Below are positions 53,863 to 62,586 of a stretch of 64,000 nucleotides of DNA, piece after piece; position 1 is the first letter of the stretch, and each line of letters starts with the position of its first letter. The notes under the pieces were generated by a model, which did not search any database, was not told the origin of the DNA, and saw only the letters and a program-made list of their open reading frames with translations. A program made the translations under genes and the position numbers. Source of the DNA: Burkholderiaceae bacterium (GTDB taxonomy: Bacteria > Pseudomonadota > Gammaproteobacteria > Burkholderiales > Burkholderiaceae_C); contig JACKLN010000001.1 of the NCBI GenBank assembly GCA_024235855.1, positions 1 to 64,000 of the forward strand, given 5' to 3'.

Positions 53863-54219
53863 ATGTTCACGCTGACATCCGCCGCCGCCGAAGAGATCCT
53901 CGCCGCGATGCCGCGCAGTGGTGCCGAGGGCCTGGCGCTGCGCGTGGCCGCGCGGCTGGAGCCCGACGGCTCGCTGGCCTTCGGCATGGGGTTCGACGAG
54001 GCGCGCGAAGGCGACATGCCGCTGGAGATCGAGGGCGTGCCGCTGCTGATCGCCCAGCCGTCGCAGGCACTGCTGGACGACGCGATGCTGGACTACGTGG
54101 AGGTCGCCCCCGGGCGGCTGGACTTCGTCTGCGTGGCGCAGACACCCGACGAAGAGACACCTGCCCCGGCCCCGGCCGGCGGCTGTGGCAGCGGCGGGTG
54201 CAACCGCTGCGGTGGTTGA
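53863..54219 (+). CDS. dsrR: A-type scaffold-like protein DsrR
   Basis: A 118-residue IscA-fold protein (MFTLTSAAAEEILAAMPRSG, GVPLLIAQPSQALLDDAMLDYVE). The body lacks the three Cys of IscA, as known for DsrR. The tail is Cys/Gly-rich (GGCGSGGCNRCGG) and could still bind metal. Located 12 bases after dsrN. Confidence 0.88.
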   Translation: MFTLTSAAAEEILAAMPRSGAEGLALRVAARLEPDGSLAFGMGFDEAREGDMPLEIEGVPLLIAQPSQALLDDAMLDYVEVAPGRLDFVCVAQTPDEETPAPAPAGGCGSGGCNRCGG

Positions 54220-54230
54220 GGAGCTTGCCG

Positions 54231-55058
54231 ATGAACCGCATGACCGATTTCGACGCCCTGCTGGCCGGGGTGCAGTTCCCTGCCGAGACGACGCCGGCCA
54301 CCGGCCGCGTGGCCCTGGTCGGTGCCGGCCCCGGCGACCCCGAACTGCTGACACTGAAGGCCGCCCGGCTGCTCGCCGCCTGTGACGTCGTGGTCTACGA
54401 CGCGCTGGTGGGCGACGGCGTGATGGACCTGGTGCCGGCGCACGTGGAGCGCCGCTACGTCGGCAAGCAGCGCGCCAACCACAGCCTGTCGCAGGACCAG
54501 ATCAACAGCCTGCTGGTGGCGCTGGCGCGCCAGGGCAAGCGGGTGGTGCGGCTCAAGGGCGGCGACCCCTTCGTCTTCGGCCGCGGCGGCGAGGAACTGC
54601 AGGCGCTGGCCGAGGCCGGCGTGCCCTACGAGGTCGTGCCCGGCATCACCGCCGCCTGCGGCGTGTCGGCACACGCCGGCATCCCGCTGACGCACCGCGA
54701 CTTCGCGCAGGGCTGCCTGATCGTCACCGGGCACCTGAAGGACGGCAGCTGCAACCTGGACTGGCCGGCGCTGGCGCGGCCGAAGCAGACCACGGTGATC
54801 TACATGGGCCTGGCCGGGCTGCCGGAGATCTGCGCGCAGTTGATCGCCCACGGCCTGCCGGCCACCCACCCGGCCGGCGTGGTGGAGCAGGGCACGCTGC
54901 CGGGCCAGCGCGTGGTCACCGGCACCCTGGCCGACCTACCGCAGCGCGTGGCCGAGGCGGGGCTGAAATCACCCTGCCTGACCATCGTCGGCGAGGTGGT
55001 GGGCCTGCACGACACGCTGGCGTGGTTCGGCGAACACGGGGTGGCGGCGCACGCCTGA
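54231..55058 (+). CDS. cobA: uroporphyrinogen-III C-methyltransferase (siroheme pathway)
   Basis: A 275-residue SUMT. SAM-binding motif VGAGPGDPELLTLKAARLL, VVYDALV, RLKGGDPFVFGRGGEE, and VVPGITAACGVSAHAGIPLTHR are all canonical. It makes precorrin-2 for sirohaem, the DsrAB cofactor. It lacks the CysG dehydrogenase/ferrochelatase domain, so those steps are encoded elsewhere. Last gene of the dsr run, 11 bases after dsrR. Confidence 0.93.
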   Translation: MNRMTDFDALLAGVQFPAETTPATGRVALVGAGPGDPELLTLKAARLLAACDVVVYDALVGDGVMDLVPAHVERRYVGKQRANHSLSQDQINSLLVALARQGKRVVRLKGGDPFVFGRGGEELQALAEAGVPYEVVPGITAACGVSAHAGIPLTHRDFAQGCLIVTGHLKDGSCNLDWPALARPKQTTVIYMGLAGLPEICAQLIAHGLPATHPAGVVEQGTLPGQRVVTGTLADLPQRVAEAGLKSPCLTIVGEVVGLHDTLAWFGEHGVAAHA

Positions 55059-55111
55059 TCGCCTGCACGCATGCGCGGCGGTTTCCAGCCGACCGTGATG
55101 GGCGGGCAGCT

Positions 55112-55654
55112 TCAGCGCGCCGGCATCTCGAACACCAGGCAGGTGGTGGTGCCGTGGGCATACAGCTTGCCGTCCGGTCCCTCGATGCGGCCCTCCGCGG
55201 TGGCCAGTTGGCGGCCGCAGTGCAGCACCTTGGCCATTGCGCGCAGCGGGCCCTGCGCGGGCGTGGCACCGCGCACGATGTTCACGCTCAGTTCGGCGGT
55301 GGTGTAGCCGCGCCCGGCGGGCATCAGGGTGTGCACCGCGCAGCCCAGCGCCGAGTCGAGCAGGGTGGCGTACCACCCGCCGTGCACGCCGCCCATCGGG
55401 TTCAGGTGCCTGCGCTGCGGCACGCCCTGGAACACTGCCTCGCCAGGGGCCACCGACACGAGGCCGAAGTCCATGGTCTCGGCGATGTGCGCGTGGGGCA
55501 GCTCGCCGGCCAGCATGGCCTGCAACACCTCCAGGCCGGTTCGGCCAGCCGCCTGGGCCGGCGTGATGAAGCCGGGCGCGGCACTCGCCGCGCGCAAGCG
55601 CTGGCGAACGGCTTCGAATTCGCTGTTCCACTGCTGCAGGGTGGCTTCGGACAT
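55112..55654 (-). CDS. PaaI-family hotdog thioesterase
   Basis: A 180-residue acyl-CoA thioesterase of the 4HBT/PaaI group. It has LNPMGGVHGGWYATLLDSALGCAVHT with the HGG signature and a later LSVNIVRGATPA strand. Divergent from the MarR-type regulator across 56 bases that contain a perfect palindrome. Substrate unknown. Confidence 0.85.
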   Translation of the reverse strand: MSEATLQQWNSEFEAVRQRLRAASAAPGFITPAQAAGRTGLEVLQAMLAGELPHAHIAETMDFGLVSVAPGEAVFQGVPQRRHLNPMGGVHGGWYATLLDSALGCAVHTLMPAGRGYTTAELSVNIVRGATPAQGPLRAMAKVLHCGRQLATAEGRIEGPDGKLYAHGTTTCLVFEMPAR

Positions 55655-55689
55655 CGTGGTGGTGGTGCTCGGGAATTGCAGATTGAATC

Positions 55690-55703
55690 ATTGTATATAC
55701 AAT
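55690..55703. promoter_or_regulatory. MarR operator palindrome
   Basis: ATTGTATATACAAT is a perfect 14-bp palindrome ending 7 bases before the marR ATG, and also lies 36 bases before the divergent thioesterase gene. Length and symmetry fit a MarR-family site. It overlaps possible TATACA -10 sequences, so binding would repress both genes. Confidence 0.65.
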
Positions 55704-55710
55704 TATTGAG

Positions 55711-56196
55711 ATGCCTCGAACGCTCCCGTCCGCCGCGCCCGCAGCACCCCGCGGCTGCACCAGCTTCAAGCTGCGCCAGCTGACGCGCTGCGTGGCCAGC
55801 CGATACGACGTCGAACTCGCCGCTGCCGGCCTGAAGTCGACGCAGTACTCGCTGCTGTCGCACGTGCAGGCCCTGGGGCCGGTGGCGCCCGGCGAGCTGG
55901 CCCGGGCGATGACCATGGACGCGTCCACGCTGACGCGCAACCTCAAGCCGTTGCTGGCCGCCGGCTGGGTGGCGATGCAGCCGGGCGCTGACGGCCGTTC
56001 GCGCCGCGTCGAGCTCACTGCGGCGGGCCGCGCCAAGCGGGCCGAGGCCCAGCGCCGCTGGCGTGCCGCGCAGGAAGGCCTGCAGGCCGCGCTCGGCCTG
56101 GAGCGCACGGCCGCGCTGCACGCGCTGCTCGACGACGCACTGGCCCGGCTGGATCCCTCGGCACCGGTGGCCAGCGAGGCCGGCGATGCCCGCTGA
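55711..56196 (+). CDS. MarR-family transcriptional regulator
   Basis: A 161-residue winged-helix regulator (LRQLTRCVASRYDVELAAAGLKSTQYSLL; MTMDASTLTRNLKPLLAAGWV; wing with ADGRSRRVELTAAG). It probably autoregulates through the palindrome just upstream. Its gene overlaps the start of the MATE pump gene, so the pump is a likely target. Confidence 0.88.
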   Translation: MPRTLPSAAPAAPRGCTSFKLRQLTRCVASRYDVELAAAGLKSTQYSLLSHVQALGPVAPGELARAMTMDASTLTRNLKPLLAAGWVAMQPGADGRSRRVELTAAGRAKRAEAQRRWRAAQEGLQAALGLERTAALHALLDDALARLDPSAPVASEAGDAR

Positions 56197-57589
56197 TCAC
56201 GTCACGAACGCCCTCGACCCCCGCACGCGCGAACTCCTCGAAGCATCCATCACCCGCACGTTGCTGCGCCTGGGCGCGCCCAACGTGCTGGTGATGCTGG
56301 CGCAGGCCGCCGCCGGCCTGATCGAGACCTACTTCGTCGGTCGCCTGGGCACCGACGCGCTGGCCGGGATGGCCCTGGTGTTCCCGATGGTCATGCTGAT
56401 GCAGATGACCTCGGCCGGCGCCCTGGGCGGCGGCATCGCCTCGGCCATCGCCCGCGCGCTGGGCGCGCGCCGTCGCGACGACGCCAATGCCCTGGTGGGA
56501 CACGCGCTGCTGATCGCGACGCTGTTCGGCCTCGCCTTCATGCTGGTGGTGATCGGCGGCGGGCGTTGGCTGTACACGGCCATGGGCGGCCACGGCGCGG
56601 CGCTGGAAGCGGCGCTGGCCTATTCCGGCTGGGTCTTCGGCGGCGCGGTGCTGATCTGGTGGTTCAACGCCCTGTCGGCCGTCATCCGCGGCACCGGCCA
56701 CATGGCCATGCCGGCGCTGGTGACGGTGCTGGGCACGGTGGTGCTGGTGCCGGTGTCGCCGCTGCTGATCTTCGGCTGGGGCCCCTGGCCCGGCCTGGGC
56801 ATCGTGGGTGGCGCGGTGGCGCTGCTGGGGTTCTACGCCGTGGGCACCGTCTGGCTGGCGGCGTGGCTGTGGGCCGGGCGCAGCGCCCTGCGGCCCCGCC
56901 TGCGCGGTCTGGTCTGGCGCGCTGCGCTGTTCGCCGACATCCTGCGCGTGGGCCTGCTGGGCATGGTGTCCACGGTGTCGACCAGCCTTGTCATCGTGAT
57001 CGGCACCGCGCTGGCGGGCGCCTTCGGTACCGCGGCCATTGCCGGCTACGGCACGGCCACACGGCTGGAGTACCTGCTCGTGCCGCTGGTCTTCGGCCTG
57101 GGCGCGCCGTTGATCGCGATGGTGGGCACCTGCATCGGCGCCGGACAGCGCGACCGCGCGCTGCGCGCCGCCTGGACCGGCGCCGCGCTGGCCTTCGCGA
57201 TGACGGAGAGCATCGGCCTGGCGGCCGCCGCCTTTCCGCACGCCTGGCTGTCGCTGTTCGACCACGACCCGGCCATGCTCGCGGCGGGCAGCAGCTACCT
57301 GCGCACCGTGGGCCCGCTGTACGGATTCTTCGGGCTCGGGCTGGTGCTGTACTTCGCGTCGCAGGGCGCGGGGCAGCTGCGCTGGCCGGTCATCGGCAAC
57401 CTGTGCCGCCTCGGCGTGGCCACTGTCGGCGGTCTGGCCGCCGTGCACTGGGGCTGGGGTCTGGCAGGCGTCTTCGTCGCGCAGGCGGTGGCCCTGATGG
57501 TGTACGGCACGGTCAACGCCGCCACGATCGCCGGCGGCGCATGGTTCGGGCCGTTGCGGTGGCGGATGGCGGCGTGGCGTTCGGCCTGA
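56186..57589 (+). CDS. MATE-family multidrug/organic-cation efflux pump
   Basis: A 467-residue, 12-helix MATE transporter (LGAPNVLVMLAQAAAGLIETYFVGRLGTDALAG, GGGIASAIARALGARR). The start ATG lies 11 bases inside marR. It exports drugs or metabolites by cation antiport. With MarR it forms a typical regulated efflux unit. Confidence 0.88.
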   Translation: MPADHVTNALDPRTRELLEASITRTLLRLGAPNVLVMLAQAAAGLIETYFVGRLGTDALAGMALVFPMVMLMQMTSAGALGGGIASAIARALGARRRDDANALVGHALLIATLFGLAFMLVVIGGGRWLYTAMGGHGAALEAALAYSGWVFGGAVLIWWFNALSAVIRGTGHMAMPALVTVLGTVVLVPVSPLLIFGWGPWPGLGIVGGAVALLGFYAVGTVWLAAWLWAGRSALRPRLRGLVWRAALFADILRVGLLGMVSTVSTSLVIVIGTALAGAFGTAAIAGYGTATRLEYLLVPLVFGLGAPLIAMVGTCIGAGQRDRALRAAWTGAALAFAMTESIGLAAAAFPHAWLSLFDHDPAMLAAGSSYLRTVGPLYGFFGLGLVLYFASQGAGQLRWPVIGNLCRLGVATVGGLAAVHWGWGLAGVFVAQAVALMVYGTVNAATIAGGAWFGPLRWRMAAWRSA

Positions 57590-58479
57590 TCGCCGCATCG
57601 GATCGGCCGACCCGGTGGCCACAGGGCCTCGCCGTCGGCCTGGCCGTCGGCGCGTCGCTGGCCGTGCATGGGATCGTGCTGCTTGGACTGGCCAGACTGT
57701 CCGCCACGCCTTCCCTGCCGTCACTGCCCTTGCCTGCGCCGCCGATGACGACGGTGCTGTTGCTGCCTTCGCTCGCCGCGCCACAGCCTTCGGCACCGCC
57801 GGCGCCGGTCATCACCCGAGCCCCGCAACGGGCGACGATGCCGAGCGTGGCCGATACACCGCCGACTCGGGCCGAACAACCCCCGGCCAGCCAGGCTGCG
57901 CCTGCTGCCCCCACGGCCGCCGAATGGGCCTTTGCCGCCCGCTACCCGCTGAAGAACAGCAAGGGCTACCGCTACAGCTGGGGTCAGCAGGTGCGCAGCC
58001 TGATGGGCACCGCGGTGGCCGGGCCGGACCAGGGTCACGTTCGATTCCGCGTGGAGATCGCACCCGATGGCCGTCTAGCCCGCCTGGAGACGCTGTGGAC
58101 CACCTCGGCCGTCGCCGAGCAGCGTGCGCGCCTGGCGATCCGGCAGATGCCGCCGCTGCCGCCGACACCGACCGGCCGCCCCCTGGTCTTCGAGCGCACG
58201 ATCTCGTTCACGCCCGATGCGACAGACGGCCCCCCGATCTACCGGGACGACTGCCTGCCCGACCCGCCGGCCTTCCGCAACCCCTTCGTCTGGAATGGCC
58301 AGGGCGAACCGCCGCGCGTGACGCGGGTGCCGACAGCGTCGACCGATGCGGACCAAGCGGCCGCGGGCCTGTCGATGGAGGAATGTCTGAAGCTGCTGCC
58401 GCAGGACAGCGTCGAGGCCGAGGCGGCGCACGATCGGCGCCTGCGGGACCAGTGGGATTCCAGTGCCCTGAAGCGCTGA
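57574..58479 (+). CDS. TonB-like energy-transducer protein
   Basis: About 301 residues. One N-terminal membrane helix (LAVGLAVGASLAVHGIVLLGLA) is followed by a Pro/Ala-rich periplasmic stretch. A TonB-C-like domain (VRFRVEIAPDGRLARLETLWT … RQMPPLPPTPTGRPLVFERTISF) comes next, then a C-terminal extension with two Cys. The start is uncertain: GTG 57574 overlaps the MATE gene's end. No ExbBD genes are adjacent. Confidence 0.65.
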   Translation: MAFGLIAASDRPTRWPQGLAVGLAVGASLAVHGIVLLGLARLSATPSLPSLPLPAPPMTTVLLLPSLAAPQPSAPPAPVITRAPQRATMPSVADTPPTRAEQPPASQAAPAAPTAAEWAFAARYPLKNSKGYRYSWGQQVRSLMGTAVAGPDQGHVRFRVEIAPDGRLARLETLWTTSAVAEQRARLAIRQMPPLPPTPTGRPLVFERTISFTPDATDGPPIYRDDCLPDPPAFRNPFVWNGQGEPPRVTRVPTASTDADQAAAGLSMEECLKLLPQDSVEAEAAHDRRLRDQWDSSALKR

Positions 58480-58509
58480 CCGCAGGTGGCCACGGGGCCT
58501 GCCCGCGCG

Positions 58510-59190
58510 CTACCGCCCCCCATCCGGCTCGCTGCGCGCCTCCACCGCGAACACCGCCGCCTCCACGCGCGAGCTCAGGTTCAGCTTGGCCAGGATGTGG
58601 CGCACGTGCAGCTTCACCGTGTCGTGGCTGATGTCCAGCGCGCGGGCGATGGCCTTGTTGCTCTCGCCGCGGGCCACGTGGTCCAGGATCTCGCGCTCCC
58701 GTTCGGTCAGCGACGCCAGCTGGCCGCGGCGGTCGGCACCGGCCGCGGGGCCGCCTTCGAGCATGCGCGCGAGCTTGAGCGTCATCGCCGGCGCCACGAC
58801 GAGTTCGCCACGCGCGCAGCGCTCGATGGACGCGATCACCATCTCGGGTTCCATGTCCTTGAGCAGGTAGCCGCGCACGCCCAGGCGCAGCGCCGCCGAC
58901 AGGTCGGCCTCGGCATCGCTCATGGTCAGGATCATCGCCGGCGTGTCCACGCCTTCGACGCGCAGACGGCGCAGCAGGGTCAGGCCGTCGATGGCCGGCA
59001 TGCGCAGGTCCAGCACCACCAGGTCGGGGCGCTGTTCGCGCAGCACGCGCAGCACCTCGTCGGGGTCGGACAGCGCCGCCAGCACCTGCATGCCGCCACG
59101 GTGGTGCAGCAGGTCGGTCAGGCCGGTGCGGCACAGCGCATGGTCGTCGACCAGCACCAGGCGCAGAGGGGTGGCCGTGGCTTCCGTCAT
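58510..59190 (-). CDS. NarL/LuxR-family response regulator
   Basis: A 226-residue regulator. The receiver has Asp61 (VVLDLRMPAIDG). The C-terminal LuxR helix-turn-helix is LTEREREILDHVARGESNKAIARALDISHDTVKLHVRHILAKLNL, typical of NarL. The ATG overlaps the kinase stop (ATGA), so the pair is translationally coupled. The targets may include the divergent redox operon at 60574. Confidence 0.9.
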   Translation of the reverse strand: MTEATATPLRLVLVDDHALCRTGLTDLLHHRGGMQVLAALSDPDEVLRVLREQRPDLVVLDLRMPAIDGLTLLRRLRVEGVDTPAMILTMSDAEADLSAALRLGVRGYLLKDMEPEMVIASIERCARGELVVAPAMTLKLARMLEGGPAAGADRRGQLASLTEREREILDHVARGESNKAIARALDISHDTVKLHVRHILAKLNLSSRVEAAVFAVEARSEPDGGR

Positions 59191-60353
59191 GACGGTGCCC
59201 CGTCCACCGGGAAGTGCAGCCGCACGCAGGTGCCGCCTTCCTGCCGGCGCGCGATCTCGATGTCGCCGCCGAGCAGCGCGGCCCGCTGGCGCATGATGTC
59301 CAGGCCGTAGTGGCGCTCGTCGATGCCCGGCGGGCGGTCGGGCAGGCCGCGGCCGTCGTCGTCGACGCGGATCTCGAGTTCGCCACCGCGGCGCTCGATG
59401 CTCAGCCACGCGTGCTGCGCCCCGGCATGGCGGGCGATGTTGGTCAGCGCCTCCTGCACGATGCGCTGCACCTGGTGGGCCTGCGGCGGTGGCAGCTGCA
59501 GGTCGGGCACGTCGTCGCGCACCTCCAGCGCCACCGCAGCCTGCTCGCGCAGCGCGCGCCGGCCGGCATCCAGCAGGTGCCGCAGGCCCGGAGATTCCAT
59601 CGGCTCGCGCAGGTGGGACAGCACGTTGCGCAGGTCGCCGTGCGCCTGGCCGACGGCACTGCGCAAGTCGCCGATGTAGCGGCGGGCAGCTTCGCTGTCG
59701 CCGCCGTCCACCGCCGCGGCCAGCAGCGGCAGCCGCATCTTGGCGAACGACAGCGTCTGCGCGATCGCGTCGTGCACCTCGGCGGCCATCATCTGCCGCT
59801 CGGCCACCACCGCGGCCTGCAGCGCCTGCGCCTCCATGCGCGCGCCATGCAGCGCCAGACCGACGACCTCGCCCAGGGTCTTGAGCAGCGCCATGACCTG
59901 CGCGCTGACGTCCACCCCCGGCCCGAAGAACAGGCTGCACACGCCCAGCACACGCCCGCGGTGGGCCAGCGGCACGGCCAGCACGCGGCGGCCGGGCGCC
60001 GCCAGGAAGGGGTGCGGGTGGCGTCGCGCGCAGGCATTGCCGGCGTCGCTCCATGCCACCTCCAGCGAGCCGGCCACTGCGCCACAGACGCCGCAGTCGG
60101 CGTCCACCGCCATCTCCAGCAGGCGCAGGTCCGGCGGCAGACCCTGGTCGGCCACCAGCTCGAAGCCGCGGCCGTCGGCGGAGAGCACGCGCATCACGCC
60201 GGCTTCGGCGCCGCACACCGCCACCATCTGGGGCAGGAAGCGCCGCAGCAGCGCGGTGGGGTCCGCACCGCCGGCCAGGTCGGCGGTGATCTGCGCCAGC
60301 AGGGCCGGGTGGCCCGGCGGCGCATCGGTGGTGACAGGGGCGTTCGAAGACAT
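59187..60353 (-). CDS. NarX/DegS-type cytoplasmic sensor histidine kinase with GAF domain
   Basis: A 388-residue soluble kinase. An N-terminal GAF domain (about 20–175) has Cys87, Cys90 and Cys108 (ADCGVCG … NACARRHPHP), which may form a redox or metal sensor. HisKA_3 follows with His194 (AAEVHDAIAQTLSFAKMRL), then HATPase motifs VQEALTNIARHAGA and DDDGRGLPDR. There are no membrane helices. ATG 60353 is used. It likely senses a redox or oxygen cue rather than periplasmic nitrate; that is inference. Confidence 0.87.
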   Translation of the reverse strand: MSSNAPVTTDAPPGHPALLAQITADLAGGADPTALLRRFLPQMVAVCGAEAGVMRVLSADGRGFELVADQGLPPDLRLLEMAVDADCGVCGAVAGSLEVAWSDAGNACARRHPHPFLAAPGRRVLAVPLAHRGRVLGVCSLFFGPGVDVSAQVMALLKTLGEVVGLALHGARMEAQALQAAVVAERQMMAAEVHDAIAQTLSFAKMRLPLLAAAVDGGDSEAARRYIGDLRSAVGQAHGDLRNVLSHLREPMESPGLRHLLDAGRRALREQAAVALEVRDDVPDLQLPPPQAHQVQRIVQEALTNIARHAGAQHAWLSIERRGGELEIRVDDDGRGLPDRPPGIDERHYGLDIMRQRAALLGGDIEIARRQEGGTCVRLHFPVDGAPS

Positions 60354-60479
60354 GGGCACGGTTGCGCCGACCGCGGCCCTCCGCGGTCGACCAGCCCGCA
60401 TTGGACGCCGTTCCCGGGCGCTTGACCACCGGACGATCCCGACACCCACCTAGGTATCTACCCGAAGCCCGTGCACTTG

Positions 60480-60493
60480 TTGACGAACGTCAA
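60480..60493 (+). promoter_or_regulatory. FNR/ANR-type box
   Basis: TTGACGAACGTCAA is a perfect inverted repeat with the TTGAY-N4-RTCAA form of FNR-family sites. A TAATGT at 60515–60520 would be the -10 of a class II promoter with the box centred near -41. This predicts low-oxygen activation of the cytochrome b / HdrD-like operon. Confidence 0.7.
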
Positions 60494-60573
60494 GCTCTGC
60501 CCGGCCGGCAGGCCTAATGTCGTGCCCATCGGATGCCCCCTGGGGTGCCCGCCACAGCATGGAAGAGGTGAGG

Positions 60574-61257
60574 ATGGACCTGCTCGACTTTGCCCGCGGC
60601 CCCGGCTGGGTGCTGGCGGTGACGGTGTTCCTGCTGGGCGTGGCCTGGCGGCTGTGGGGCCTGTGGCGCCTGCCCTCCCAGCGTGACCACTCGCCGCCGC
60701 GCGAAGGCGCCCCCAGCCCGATGGCCGGTGCCGCACAGGCCATCCTGCGCGGCCTGTGGCCCCGGCGCGAGTTCGGCCAGAGCGCGATGGTGACCACCGT
60801 CAACGGCTATGTGCTGCACATCGGCCTGGCACTGGTGGTGCTGGCCTATGCGCCGCACATCGCCTTCATCCGGCATCACCTCGGCGTCGGCTGGCCGGCC
60901 CTGCCCGACGCGGTGATGTACCTGTCGGCCGCCGCGGTGATCTACGCGCTGCTGTTCGCGCTGTGGAGCCGGCTCGACGACCCGGTGCGGCGTCGCCTGT
61001 CCAGCGGCGACGACTACGTCACCTGGGTGGTCACCTTCCTGCCCTTCGTCACCGGCATGGCGGTGGCCAGCGAGCCGTCGGCGCAGATCCTGGCGCGCGA
61101 CGCAGTGCTCTACCGGCTGCCGCTGGCGCTGCACCTGCTGTCGCTGGAGCTGCTGCTGGTGTGGTTCCCGTTCGGCAAGCTGATGCATGCCGTGTTGTTC
61201 CCGCTCTCGCGCGCCGCCACCGGCCGCCGCTTCAGCCATCGGGGGGTCAGCGCATGA
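60574..61257 (+). CDS. NarI/DsrM-like membrane cytochrome b subunit
   Basis: About 227 residues with five helices and candidate haem-b His residues in GYVLHIGLALV and in ALHLLSLELLLV…KLMHAVL. It resembles DsrM but is a separate lineage. ATG 60574 has AGAGGTGAGG just upstream; ATG 60559 is possible. The stop overlaps the next start (ATGA). It should link the HdrD-like partner to the quinone pool. Confidence 0.82.
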   Translation: MDLLDFARGPGWVLAVTVFLLGVAWRLWGLWRLPSQRDHSPPREGAPSPMAGAAQAILRGLWPRREFGQSAMVTTVNGYVLHIGLALVVLAYAPHIAFIRHHLGVGWPALPDAVMYLSAAAVIYALLFALWSRLDDPVRRRLSSGDDYVTWVVTFLPFVTGMAVASEPSAQILARDAVLYRLPLALHLLSLELLLVWFPFGKLMHAVLFPLSRAATGRRFSHRGVSA

Positions 61258-62567
61258 ACGCCACCGCCACGACCACTGCACACGCCAGCTACGACAGGCA
61301 GGGCGAACGTCCTGATGCGGAACGCGTCGCGCAGGCGATGACCAGCTTCGCCAGCCAGTTCGGCCGCACCTCGGCGATCCACATGGAGGCCTGCGTGCAC
61401 TGCGGCCTGTGCGCTCAGGCCTGCCAGTTCTACCTGGCCACTGGCGAAGCCAAGTACACGCCGGCGCTCAAGCTCGAGCCCTTCCGCCGCACCTACCTTC
61501 GCGAGGCCAGCCCGCTGGCGCCGCTGGTGAAGGCACTCGGCCTCGTCAAGGCGCCAACGATCGACGAGCTGCAGCAATGGCAGGAACTGCTGTACGACAG
61601 CTGCAACATGTGCGGCCGCTGCACGATGGCCTGCCCGATGGGCATCGACATCGCGGAACTGGTCAAGGAGGCACGTCACGGCATGTACAAGGCCGGGCTG
61701 ATGCCCGATCGCCTGGCGCTGATGGACCGCACCGCGCGCCAGTGGAACAGCACCGCCACCCCGGGCGACGACCTGGCCGACATCCTGGCCGAGACGGCGC
61801 AGGAACACGGCGTGGAGATCCCCTGCAACCTGGCGCAGGCCGACGTGCTGGTCACCGCCGCACCGGCGGAACTGGGCGAGCACACGGGCGCGCTGGCCGC
61901 GGCGGCGAAGGTGCTCAACCGCGCCGGCGTGCGCTGGACGATGCACAGCGAGGGCTTCGATGCGTCGAACATCGGCTTCACCAACGGCGACCTGGAACTG
62001 CAGGAGAAGCTCACCCGCGCCCTGATCGACACCGCGGTGAAGATCGGTGCCAAGACCGTGCTGTTGCCCGAATGCGGCCACGCCTACGGCGCCGCGCGCT
62101 GGGAGGCGTCGCGCTGGTACGGCAGCGCGCTGCCGGTGCGGGTGGTGCACATGACCGAGTTCCTGGACGAACTGATCGCCAGCGGCCGGATCCAGGTGCG
62201 CAAGGTCGACCCCACCAGCGCCACCTTCCACGACCCCTGCCAGATCGTGCGCCGTGGCGGGCTGGAGGCCGCGGCGCGGCGGATCATTGCCGCGCTGGGC
62301 TTCGAGCTGCGCGAACTGGCGCAGCACGGCACCACGGGCATGTGCTGCGGCGGCGGGGGCGGCGTGGTGTCCAACGTGCGCGCCACGCCGCTGCGCCACA
62401 AGGTCTTCGCGCTCAAGCAGCAGCAGGTGGACGCCACCGGCGCCGAGCACTTCCTCACCAGCTGCGGCCAGTGCCGGATCACGCTGGAGCAGGGGGCGCG
62501 CCACGCGAAGTGGAGCAAGTCGCCGGAAAGCCTGCTGGAGCTGGTGGCGGCGCAGCTGGCGGACTGA
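61254..62567 (+). CDS. HdrD/DsrK-like iron-sulfur oxidoreductase
   Basis: A 437-residue protein. Two 4Fe-4S motifs (CVHCGLCAQACQFY; CNMCGRCTMACPMG) and two CCG domains (PECGHAYG; MCCGGGGG and SCGQCR) are present, parallel to DsrK at 45351. With the cytochrome b gene it forms a two-subunit DsrMK-like complex that could reduce or oxidise a disulfide with quinone. Its substrate is unknown; no DsrC is adjacent. Confidence 0.85.
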   Translation: MNATATTTAHASYDRQGERPDAERVAQAMTSFASQFGRTSAIHMEACVHCGLCAQACQFYLATGEAKYTPALKLEPFRRTYLREASPLAPLVKALGLVKAPTIDELQQWQELLYDSCNMCGRCTMACPMGIDIAELVKEARHGMYKAGLMPDRLALMDRTARQWNSTATPGDDLADILAETAQEHGVEIPCNLAQADVLVTAAPAELGEHTGALAAAAKVLNRAGVRWTMHSEGFDASNIGFTNGDLELQEKLTRALIDTAVKIGAKTVLLPECGHAYGAARWEASRWYGSALPVRVVHMTEFLDELIASGRIQVRKVDPTSATFHDPCQIVRRGGLEAAARRIIAALGFELRELAQHGTTGMCCGGGGGVVSNVRATPLRHKVFALKQQQVDATGAEHFLTSCGQCRITLEQGARHAKWSKSPESLLELVAAQLAD

Positions 62568-62586
62568 GCGGCCCCCGGTACCCCGC

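Noticed and set aside
56566..57573. In-frame upstream extension of the TonB-like gene
   Set aside because: It overlaps the MATE gene completely and lacks protein character; only sequence from about 57574 is credible.
60451..60470. GGTA/TACC inverted repeat near the FNR box as a NarL 7-2-7 site
   Set aside because: The half-sites are in the wrong orientation relative to the NarL heptamer arrangement.
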